Below the pieces are notes generated by a model that saw only the letters and a program-made list of their open reading frames with translations, had not been told where the DNA came from and did no database searches. Below, piece after piece: positions 1-5,971 of a stretch of DNA of 14,886 bases (positions are counted from its first letter, which is position 1; every line of letters starts with the position of its first letter). The position numbers and the translations under genes were made by a program. The DNA is from Chlamydiota bacterium (GTDB taxonomy: Bacteria; Chlamydiota; Chlamydiia; Chlamydiales; Rhabdochlamydiaceae), in contig JAAKFB010000013.1 in assembly GCA_011065235.1 (NCBI GenBank), forward strand, positions 1 through 14,886, given 5' to 3'.

Positions 1-54
1 GAATTACGTCAATTTAAAGCAAAGAAGCCTAATTTAAAAATTTATTTCAAATAG
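1..54 (+). CDS. possible 3' end of a gene entering from the left
   Basis: Frame 1 is open from the window edge to a TAG at 52-54 and would encode a basic 17-residue tail ending in KPNLKIYFK. The other two plus-strand frames close within the first 37 bases. This is too short to identify, and an open stretch of this length can arise by chance in such AT-rich DNA. Positions 38-48 and 60-70 repeat the string AAAATTTATTT, and no convincing terminator is seen. Confidence 0.2.
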   Translation, partial: ELRQFKAKKPNLKIYFK

Positions 55-80
55 CTGTGAAAATTTATTTAAAAATTAAA

Positions 81-110
81 TTCGCACAGAAACAACTATT
101 CTGTTATAAT
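81..110 (+). promoter_or_regulatory. sigma-70-type promoter before a mini-ORF
   Basis: There is a perfect -10 box TATAAT at 105-110. A partial -35 box TTCGCA (81-86, 4 of 6 consensus bases) lies 18 bp upstream. Transcription would start near 117 and run into the Shine-Dalgarno AGGAG at 123-127. The surrounding DNA is AT-rich, so a chance -10 match is possible, but the order promoter, ribosome site, ATG is correct. Confidence 0.4.
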
Positions 111-132
111 TAGTTTCTCAAAAGGAGCACTA

Positions 133-183
133 ATGATTTTAATTACATATCTTTTAGTTGAATTCGCGTTTTTCATCCTTTGA
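133..183 (+). CDS. 16-residue hydrophobic mini-ORF (or orphaned gene start)
   Basis: An ATG at 133 follows AGGAG (123-127) with ideal 5-nt spacing and a TATAAT at 105-110. The reading frame gives MILITYLLVEFAFFIL and then TGA at 181-183. The product would be almost wholly hydrophobic with one acidic residue, like a single short membrane segment. Its last 11 bases overlap the end of rtcB, which runs the other way. Either it is a real micropeptide or it is the surviving 5' end of a gene lost when rtcB came to lie here. I know of no family for it. Confidence 0.3.
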   Translation: MILITYLLVEFAFFIL

Positions 184-1594
184 TGACGAGCCGAGGCTTG
201 AGGCGGGCGACCTTGCCCGCTAGCTTGGCCTCTTCGACGGCATCAACGACTTTGTCGACATCTTTGTAGGCATCGGGCATCTCTTCAGAGACTGTTCGCC
301 CGGAGGTGGCCATCACTTCGACCCCTTGTTTTTTCATGTAATCGAAAATATCCCGCCCTTTCCAGGTGCGGGCTGATTTGACACGGCTGTGCGCACGGCC
401 AGCGCCATGGCACGAGCTGCACCAGGTGTCGGGATTGGCCATGCCTACCATGAGGTGGCTGGCTCTTCCCATATCGCCTGGAACGAGGACAGGTTGGCCT
501 GTTTTTTTGAAAATGGGATTGAGCTCTTCGGCCCCAGGGCCAAAAGCGCGTGTCGCCCCTTTGCGGTGGACACAGAGGCGTTTGTTGTTGTGGATTTCGA
601 ATTTGGCGATGTTGTGACAGACATCGTAGAGAAGACGCACCTTCTCTGGCGCGATTCCCAGCACATCGTGGAAGGCCTGGCGGACCTCATGTAAAATCAT
701 TTGCCGGTTGTTGAAGGCAAAATTTGCCGCTGTTGCCATGGCGTGGAAATAGTCTTGTCCATCTTGACTCTGAATGGGAGCGGAAACGAGTTGTTTGTCG
801 GGGAGCCCTTCGGCATATCCTTTTGCCATGAAAGTTTCAAGCGTGTCTTGGCAGACCTGGTGGCCAAAACCGCGCGAACCGGAGTGGATCAGCAGGTAGA
901 GCTGCCCTTTTTCTACTCCCCAATCGCGTGCGATATCGGGAAGATAGATCTGCTCAATTTCACCGATTTCCACAAAATGGTTGCCCGAACCAATGGAGCC
1001 GAGCTGGTTCTTACCACGCTCTTTGGCGACCGTGGAGACAGCGGCAATGTCGGCATCTTCGATAACGCCATTGCTCTCGATATGTTCGAGATCCTCGGCA
1101 AAGCCATTGCCCTGTTCGATGGCAAAGCGGGCTCCTTTTGCAGCGAGCTCTCCGTAGTCGCGCTCAGAAAGCCCTCGTATTTTTTTATGGCCCCGTCCCA
1201 CGCCAGAAGGGACGAGCTCGAAAATCCGCTTGAGAAGTTTTTCGCCGTGGGCTCCTTCGATGCAGGAAAGAGTTTCGGGGATGAGGGCAAGGCGTACACC
1301 ACAGTTGATATCATAGCCAACGCCGCCGGGGCTAATCACCCCTTTTTCAGGATCCATCGCAGCGACACCACCAATGGGAAATCCATATCCCCAGTGGATA
1401 TCGGGCATTGCAATGCTGTAACCGACAATTCCCGGGAGAAAGGCGACGTTACGCACCTGCTCGAGCGGTTTGTCGAAATCCATCGACTCCATGATCTCAT
1501 CTGTTGCGATGATTAGACCGGGGACGTTCATCCCAGGCTCTTTTTCCATTAAATATGTCGCAGGAGCAATCTTTTTTAGTTTAAATTTAGACAT
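173..1594 (-). CDS. rtcB: RNA-splicing ligase RtcB
   Basis: RtcB is a GTP- and Mn-dependent RNA ligase that joins RNA ends bearing 2',3'-cyclic phosphate or 3'-phosphate to 5'-OH ends through a guanylylated histidine. The protein has 473 residues, a normal length. Visible family motifs are GGVGYDINCG (90-99, metal ligands D95 and C98), GSGNHFVEIG (202-211, H206), LIHSGSRGFGHQ (235-246, H237), YDVCHNIAK (323-331, H327), PGDMGRASH (372-380) and SSCHGAGR (393-400). H396 in the last motif is the expected GMP acceptor. I start at the ATG at 1594, which overlaps the upstream archease stop by 8 bp (ATGTCTAA), implying translational coupling; a TTG two codons earlier is also possible. The neighbouring archease domain is the known RtcB activator. 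All catalytic residues look intact. Confidence 0.96.
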   Translation of the reverse strand: MSKFKLKKIAPATYLMEKEPGMNVPGLIIATDEIMESMDFDKPLEQVRNVAFLPGIVGYSIAMPDIHWGYGFPIGGVAAMDPEKGVISPGGVGYDINCGVRLALIPETLSCIEGAHGEKLLKRIFELVPSGVGRGHKKIRGLSERDYGELAAKGARFAIEQGNGFAEDLEHIESNGVIEDADIAAVSTVAKERGKNQLGSIGSGNHFVEIGEIEQIYLPDIARDWGVEKGQLYLLIHSGSRGFGHQVCQDTLETFMAKGYAEGLPDKQLVSAPIQSQDGQDYFHAMATAANFAFNNRQMILHEVRQAFHDVLGIAPEKVRLLYDVCHNIAKFEIHNNKRLCVHRKGATRAFGPGAEELNPIFKKTGQPVLVPGDMGRASHLMVGMANPDTWCSSCHGAGRAHSRVKSARTWKGRDIFDYMKKQGVEVMATSGRTVSEEMPDAYKDVDKVVDAVEEAKLAGKVARLKPRLVIKG

Positions 1595-2384
1595 CGACAA
1601 CCATTTCCCATTGTAGGAGTCCCTTTTCCTCTTTTACTTTGCCATGATAGCTAACAGCCTTAAAAGGACAACCCATTTCCAGATCGCAAGAGGAGATCAT
1701 CAAATTGAGGGCTTGGATCACATGGTTGAGATCGCGCATCTCTTCTCTTTTGAGGAATTCGAGAAAAGGGGGGAATTTAAAGCTCATCGCGAGAGCGCCG
1801 TGAAAGTATAGATCACTGAAAGATAAGCCTCGCAGATGAAAAGCAATATCGGCGGTGTGTTCAAATTCTTCAAAGGCGGACAAAAATGGAAGCGACCAGA
1901 TCTTGGAGTAGCGCAAATTTCCCATACTTTCGTAGAGATGAACCCCGGTGATTAGAACCGGTAGGATTTCGAAGACCTCCTTCCATTCTTTTTGCTGGAA
2001 AGGGCTCCGTGCAATCGATAGATGTGATAAAAAAGGGCGCCTGTCCACGTGGTATCCCAGTTTTTCGAGCCAATCCAGTGTGGCCAGGTGGAGCGATTCG
2101 ATTTTTTCCCCATCGGTAAGCCAAGAAATGTGGTGGGCGACGACACGTGGTTTGTCAACGGGTAAGAAAAGAAGCTCATCGCAGATGCCAACGGGGCCGA
2201 TGGGGAACTCAGGGCTAGGAAAGTGTTGCAGCTCTTGCTTTAGCTTTGCAAAGGGGTGATTGCCCAAAAATGCCAAGGTGATGTGACGTGACTCTTCTTC
2301 AATGATCCGACCATTCGGATAGGACATGGGCCAGGGGGCATGGACAGAAAGTCCAAAAAAAAGGCGTTTTATTTCTTCTGTCAT
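1587..2384 (-). CDS. 2H RNA phosphodiesterase (LigT/ThpR-like) fused to archease
   Basis: This 265-residue protein has two parts. Residues about 1-165 carry the two H-x-T/S-x motifs of 2H phosphoesterases: HITLAFLG (34-41) and HLSIARSPF (121-129). Such enzymes open 2',3'-cyclic phosphates at RNA ends. Residues about 171-265 are an archease domain: FEHTADIAFHLRG (174-186), LYFHGALAMS (192-201), FKAVSYHG (241-248) and a C-terminal VVDV with the expected final aspartate. Archease promotes RtcB guanylylation and turnover, and rtcB follows directly with an 8-bp overlap. The archease part is about 95 residues against roughly 140 usually; the segment before FKAVSYHG is much reduced. The start is uncertain. 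ATG at 2393 is also in frame, but it sits inside a TATAAT, so I chose 2384. Neither start has a Shine-Dalgarno. Assignment of both domains is by motif recognition only. Confidence 0.85.
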   Translation of the reverse strand: MTEEIKRLFFGLSVHAPWPMSYPNGRIIEEESRHITLAFLGNHPFAKLKQELQHFPSPEFPIGPVGICDELLFLPVDKPRVVAHHISWLTDGEKIESLHLATLDWLEKLGYHVDRRPFLSHLSIARSPFQQKEWKEVFEILPVLITGVHLYESMGNLRYSKIWSLPFLSAFEEFEHTADIAFHLRGLSFSDLYFHGALAMSFKFPPFLEFLKREEMRDLNHVIQALNLMISSCDLEMGCPFKAVSYHGKVKEEKGLLQWEMVVDV

Positions 2385-2391
2385 GTCTTGC

Positions 2392-2397
2392 ATTATA
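2392..2397 (-). promoter_or_regulatory. -10 box of the RNA-repair operon, probably leaderless
   Basis: On the minus strand, TATAAT (2397 down to 2392) lies exactly 7 nt before the ATG at 2384, so transcription would begin at or next to the start codon. There is no Shine-Dalgarno upstream of either candidate start. No good -35 box is visible at 16-18 bp. The divergent gene begins at 2425, so the promoter region is shared. Confidence 0.4.
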
Positions 2398-2424
2398 GGC
2401 TGACAGTTTTTAAAAGGAGTGAAG

Positions 2425-3447
2425 ATGGATAAAAAAAAACCACTTCTTTTGATCACGGGAATGTGCGGACGCATTGGGTGCGAGGTTGCCGCGATGTTTT
2501 CTCAAGATTTCCACGTTGTCGGTCTCGATATTTGTACTCCTCCCGTTCCCTATGAGGGGGTCGATTACTTCTTTACCGACGTCAGCTCTCTTGAAAATGT
2601 CAAAGACTCATTGCGTCAAGTGCGAGAAAAATACGGCTCACACATTGCCTCTTTTATTCATTTGGCAGCCTATTACAATTTCGAAGGGGGCAAATGGGAA
2701 AAATACCAAAAAATCACGATTGAGGGGACGGCAAACCTGCTTGAGGCGCTCAAAGATTTTGAGTTGGATCAGTTTGTCTTTTCGAGCACGCTCCTCGTTT
2801 ATGCTCCGTGCCGGTTAGGAGAAAAAATTGATGAAAACTCTCTTGTCGATCCCAAGTGGGAATATCCTCTATCGAAGATCAAAACAGAAGAGATCATCAA
2901 AGCAAATCGGGGCAACGCTTCCAGTGTGATTTTACGCATTGCAGGAATCTATGATGATGGATGCCATTCGATTCCCATTTCCCAGCATATCGCACGCATT
3001 TACGAAAAAAAATTGGAAAGTCATTTTTTTCCGGGAAACGTCGATCAAGGGGCGACGTTTTTGCATATGGACGATTTGATGCGTGCCCTAAAAATTATTG
3101 TGGAGAAGCGCAAAGAACTGAAACCAGAAGAACTCTTCGTTTTGGGAGAGGGTGAAGTTTTGAACTTCGGTCAACTGCAAGACGAAATCGGTCGTCTGCT
3201 TCATGGAAAAACGTGGTGGACAATGCGCATCCCGAAGTGGGTAGCGAAATGTGGTGCCGCAGTAAAAAAATCTTTTATTAAACCGTGGATGGTGGATCTT
3301 GCCGATGACCACTACGAAGTAGACACCCAAAAGGCCCGAGCGGTCTTGGGATGGGAACCTACGCATTCACTCAAAAATTGTTTGTCGAAAATGGTAGATG
3401 CATTGAAGCAAAATCCAAAAAAATGGTATCAAGAACATGAAATTTGA
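2425..3447 (+). CDS. NAD-dependent epimerase/dehydratase (extended SDR family)
   Basis: This 340-residue extended short-chain dehydrogenase/reductase is probably a nucleotide-sugar epimerase or dehydratase; the substrate cannot be told. The N-terminal Rossmann motif TGMCGRIG (11-18) gives G-x-x-G-x-x-G, and D35 at the end of the second strand suggests NAD(H). The catalytic set is S120/S121 in FSSTLLVY and Y147-x-x-x-K151 in YPLSK. The C-terminal ending AVLGWEPTHSL is typical of sugar-modifying members. I start at ATG 2425 because AAAAGGAG (2412-2419) is 5 nt upstream; the GTG at 2419 overlaps that ribosome site. It is divergent from the RNA-repair operon and followed by tRNA genes. Function in cell-envelope sugar metabolism is a guess. 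Confidence 0.85.
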   Translation: MDKKKPLLLITGMCGRIGCEVAAMFSQDFHVVGLDICTPPVPYEGVDYFFTDVSSLENVKDSLRQVREKYGSHIASFIHLAAYYNFEGGKWEKYQKITIEGTANLLEALKDFELDQFVFSSTLLVYAPCRLGEKIDENSLVDPKWEYPLSKIKTEEIIKANRGNASSVILRIAGIYDDGCHSIPISQHIARIYEKKLESHFFPGNVDQGATFLHMDDLMRALKIIVEKRKELKPEELFVLGEGEVLNFGQLQDEIGRLLHGKTWWTMRIPKWVAKCGAAVKKSFIKPWMVDLADDHYEVDTQKARAVLGWEPTHSLKNCLSKMVDALKQNPKKWYQEHEI

Positions 3448-3542
3448 CTCTGAACATTTGCAGAAAACACAGAAATTTAGTATCTTCTCTTCTTCCTTCT
3501 TCTCTTGGAAGGAATGGTGCAATGATATGTTGCACGGTCTAT

Positions 3543-3615
3543 GGGGGCTTAGCTTAGTTGGTAGAGCGTCTGATTTGCATTCAGAAGGTCAGGAGTTCGA
3601 CTCTCCTAGCCTCCA
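3543..3615 (+). tRNA. tRNA-Ala (anticodon TGC)
   Basis: A complete 73-nt cloverleaf. The acceptor GGGGGCT (3543-3549) pairs with AGCCTCC (3608-3614) and includes the G3-U70 wobble that identifies alanine tRNAs. The D arm is GCTT/GAGC. The anticodon arm TCTGA/TCAGA has loop TTTGCAT, giving TGC. The T arm AGGAG/CTCCT has loop TTCGACT. The discriminator base is A3615 and CCA is not encoded. The 95 bp upstream hold a pyrimidine-rich tract (about 3481-3507) and no convincing promoter. Confidence 0.97.
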
Positions 3616-3652
3616 TGATTGACCTCTCCGAATGTATATGCACTCGGGAATC

Positions 3653-3726
3653 GCGGTTATAGCTCAGTTGGTTAGAGCGCAACACTGATAATGTTGAGGT
3701 CCCAAGTTCAAGTCTTGGTAACCGCA
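3653..3726 (+). tRNA. tRNA-Ile (anticodon GAT)
   Basis: A complete 74-nt cloverleaf. The acceptor GCGGTTA (3653-3659) pairs with TAACCGC (3719-3725). The D arm is GCTC/GAGC. The anticodon arm CAACA/TGTTG has loop CTGATAA, giving GAT. The T arm is CCAAG/CTTGG with loop TTCAAGT. The discriminator is A3726 and CCA is not encoded. It lies 37 bp after tRNA-Ala, probably in the same transcript. The order Ala then Ile is the reverse of the usual rRNA-spacer pair, and no rRNA is present here. Confidence 0.97.
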
Positions 3727-3749
3727 TTTAGAGGGTCTCTTAGGCGTAT

Positions 3750-4289
3750 ATGAAAAATTGGATATTAGTTTTTTTTCTTTCCTTGGTGGCAACTGCCACT
3801 GCAATGCCTTTTACAGATTCATTCTCAGGGATGTCTTTAGAAATTCCCCCTGAATTTGAGCTCAGTATTGTTGAGAGCAAAAGCAAAATGGATGCACTCG
3901 ATATCGCATGGTGGTATTCCTTTAGCGATGAGAATCGAAATCTCATCACTATTGAGATCGAAGAATATGACCATTCCCAATCCCTTCCTGAATTTTTTCA
4001 CCGGTCGATGACCTGTGAAAACAATGAAGAGGTGGATCGAGTCATTTGCGAAGGGCTGGAATTTAAAAATCAATGGATTGGAGACATCGAATTCACAAAA
4101 TGCCAGCTGCGCATCCTGGGAATCTCCGACCAATTGATCGAGCCATTATGTCTTTACGACTATCTCTTTGTTAAAGGTGAATATGGATTTACGATTAGCC
4201 TTATGAAAAGAGATGAGGGGGAGGCTATGCGTGAAGAAACAGATGCCATGATGCAAACTCTTCTCAAGTCTATTTCCTTTCACCCGTGA
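3750..4289 (+). CDS. small exported protein of unknown function (paralogue 1)
   Basis: This 179-residue protein has a clear Sec signal peptide: MK-N, hydrophobic core WILVFFLSLVA, and an A-x-A site near residues 16-18 (ATATA before MPFTDS). The mature part is acidic and begins with SGMSLEIPPEFEL. This layout recalls exported PsbP/DcrB-like (Mog1p fold) proteins, which often open with a short strand and an I-P-P/P-x-G turn, but I cannot confirm the fold. The C-terminal end (EYGFTISLMKRDEG, then a helix ending LLKSISF) has the same layout as the next gene. The mature protein has four cysteines. The start is 23 bp after tRNA-Ile; only a weak AGG (3742-3744) precedes it. It may be read from the tRNA transcript. 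Confidence 0.8.
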   Translation: MKNWILVFFLSLVATATAMPFTDSFSGMSLEIPPEFELSIVESKSKMDALDIAWWYSFSDENRNLITIEIEEYDHSQSLPEFFHRSMTCENNEEVDRVICEGLEFKNQWIGDIEFTKCQLRILGISDQLIEPLCLYDYLFVKGEYGFTISLMKRDEGEAMREETDAMMQTLLKSISFHP

Positions 4290-4369
4290 TTGTTCAATAA
4301 ATTCTTGCTTGTAAATAGAGCTTCCCGTCAAAATATCGGCATTTTGGAAACCTCTACGGAGAATGTATC

Positions 4370-4933
4370 ATGAAAACGCTATTTCTATCTTTGCTTTTAT
4401 GTTTTGGAGTGAGCCTCTGTGCTGATTATGGAACGATCTTTCGCGATGAAGACACGGGACTTGTCATGCAAATCCCACCTGGCTTAAAGCGTACTTGGAA
4501 TATATCTAATTGCGACAACGGGATGGAATTTAATGTCTTTCAATCGGACTTCACAGATGAGAAGTTTTTTGCCATCATTTTAGGGAAATTTCCCAAAGCC
4601 AATTTTTTGGAAGAAGAGTCGGGTGAAATGTTAGCCATGGTGATCGATGAATTACAAACTGCCTTATCTGAAGAAGGGTCTTTATTCGATGAAATGGATA
4701 TCGAATCTTTTGAACTCGAAATCCTCCCATCTGATGATTATATTGGCCAACGACTCCGGCTGCATATCTCTGATGAGGACATGGAAGTTTCTATCCACAT
4801 AGACCTCTTTTTCTTTGAAGTTGAGGATTGTCTATGTCTCTTGGCAACGGGGATATTTCCCGAAGGAGATCTCCTCGAGCTTGAGGAATTTACCAGTGGG
4901 CTGATCGCAGGCATGATGTTCGTTCAAGAATAA
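4370..4933 (+). CDS. small exported acidic protein of unknown function (paralogue 2)
   Basis: This 187-residue protein has a signal peptide (MKTLFLSLLLCFGVSLCA, cleavage probable before DYG). The VSLC is not a proper lipobox, so a lipoprotein is unlikely. The mature part is strongly acidic and opens with DTGLVMQIPPGL, which parallels SGMSLEIPPEF of the upstream gene. A hydrophobic strand (LCLLATGIFP) is then followed by a final helix ending in GLIAGMMF. Same orientation, similar length, shared signal peptide and shared IPP motif suggest a tandem duplication that has diverged greatly. GGAGA (4358-4362) precedes the ATG by 7 nt. It converges with the transporter gene, and only 22 bp without a clear hairpin lie between them. 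Function unknown. Confidence 0.8.
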   Translation: MKTLFLSLLLCFGVSLCADYGTIFRDEDTGLVMQIPPGLKRTWNISNCDNGMEFNVFQSDFTDEKFFAIILGKFPKANFLEEESGEMLAMVIDELQTALSEEGSLFDEMDIESFELEILPSDDYIGQRLRLHISDEDMEVSIHIDLFFFEVEDCLCLLATGIFPEGDLLELEEFTSGLIAGMMFVQE

Positions 4934-4955
4934 ACTATGTAGCCATCACGGGCCC

Positions 4956-5897
4956 TTATTGGCGGTGGGGTGAAGTCAGAGAAGATCCCTTAATGTAGCC
5001 CTGCTTGAGCTCGGCGCGATAGACAATCCACAGGCCGATCGAGACGATCCCAGTCGAGAGGAAAATTTGCCAGGAGGGCATTTCTCCAAGTAAAAGCCAA
5101 GCGGTTAGGGAGGCGAAAATGGGGCTGAGAAGCCCCATGAAAGAGAGGAATGTCGCTGTGTAACGCTTGAGCATCATCCCATAGAGGTTGTAGCAGACGA
5201 TGTTGTAGATAAAGGTCATCGCTAGCATCCCGCTGATGAAGGAGGAGGTTCCTCCAGGTGATATGGGAAAGGGACTCCAGTTGTCGATTAAAGCTGAGCT
5301 GACGATCGCCATCGTTCCCCCGATCATCATGCTGCTTCCATTGGCCATGAAAGGAGAGATCTGATGGTCTTTCACCACAAGGCGCAAAACTACCCACCCA
5401 TAGACAGAGAAGAGAGCAGCTCCCATGATGGCAAGTGTCGGCCATGTGAAGAAACTAAAGGCATTCAGAAGCTCCTCAGATCCGGTTTGCGTCATGAAAA
5501 CGGGAATCATCCCTATAATTCCGATCCCCATTCCCAGCCATTTGCTGCGGGTCATTTTCTCCTTAAAATGGAGATAAGAAAAAAGAGCGGCAAAGAAAGG
5601 GGAGAGGCTATAGATGAAGCAGGTCTTGGCAGCGGAGAGGTATTGGAGGCCCCAAAATTCTAAGATGTTGGAGAGAAAGATGCTGAAGAGAGCGAGTATC
5701 CCAATGGAAAACCACTGCCGCCTGTCGAGCTTAAACTCTGAGCGTTTGCGGATTGCGAGATAGGTGAGCAGGATTCCCCCTGCGAGCATCATCCGCGAAC
5801 CAGTGAGAAAAAGAACCGTTGAATAGGCCAGCATCACCTTGCCAAAGGCAAAAACACTGGACCATGTAGCGTACATTAAAACGACAAGCCAAGTCAT
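4956..5897 (-). CDS. EamA/DMT-family membrane transporter
   Basis: This 313-residue protein has about ten hydrophobic segments, in two halves, each with the EamA signature: LSPFFAALFSYLHFKEK in the first half and LSPIFASLTAWLLLGEM in the second, each followed by a glycine-rich helix (GMGIGIIGMI; STGIVSIGL). Proteins of the drug/metabolite transporter superfamily move small metabolites across the inner membrane. Obligate intracellular bacteria use some of them to import host compounds; Chlamydia and Rickettsia have an S-adenosylmethionine carrier of this kind. I cannot tell the substrate here. The ATG at 5897 is needed to keep the first helix complete. No Shine-Dalgarno is present, but a TATAAT lies 7 nt upstream. 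It is divergent from mdh. Confidence 0.9.
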   Translation of the reverse strand: MTWLVVLMYATWSSVFAFGKVMLAYSTVLFLTGSRMMLAGGILLTYLAIRKRSEFKLDRRQWFSIGILALFSIFLSNILEFWGLQYLSAAKTCFIYSLSPFFAALFSYLHFKEKMTRSKWLGMGIGIIGMIPVFMTQTGSEELLNAFSFFTWPTLAIMGAALFSVYGWVVLRLVVKDHQISPFMANGSSMMIGGTMAIVSSALIDNWSPFPISPGGTSSFISGMLAMTFIYNIVCYNLYGMMLKRYTATFLSFMGLLSPIFASLTAWLLLGEMPSWQIFLSTGIVSIGLWIVYRAELKQGYIKGSSLTSPHRQ

Positions 5898-5904
5898 CCC
5901 GCCT

Positions 5905-5910
5905 ATTATA
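5905..5910 (-). promoter_or_regulatory. -10 box of the transporter gene, probably leaderless
   Basis: Minus-strand TATAAT (5910 down to 5905) is followed by 7 nt and then the ATG at 5897, so the transcript should begin at about the start codon. The -35 region is weak: TTGTCA gives only a 15-bp spacer and overlaps the -35 box of mdh on the other strand. Confidence 0.45.
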
Positions 5911-5924
5911 CCAGATAAATCTGT

Positions 5925-5952
5925 TTGACAAAACTTGTTTGATTCTTACAAT
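5925..5952 (+). promoter_or_regulatory. sigma-70-type promoter of mdh-gltA
   Basis: Consensus -35 TTGACA (5925-5930), a 16-bp spacer and -10 TACAAT (5947-5952, 5 of 6). Transcription would start near 5959, giving a leader of only about 13 nt before the mdh ATG at 5972. There is no Shine-Dalgarno in that leader. This is the best promoter match in the window. Confidence 0.7.
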
Positions 5953-5971
5953 CAAAATTTAAGTTTGCAAT

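Noticed and set aside
701..1516. A 271-codon open frame on the plus strand within rtcB
   Set aside because: It is antisense to a gene with every RtcB catalytic motif in place and shows no recognisable domain; it is a shadow of the GC-rich coding strand.
4934..4955. Terminator between the second exported protein and the transporter
   Set aside because: Only 22 bp separate the two genes and no stable hairpin is seen.
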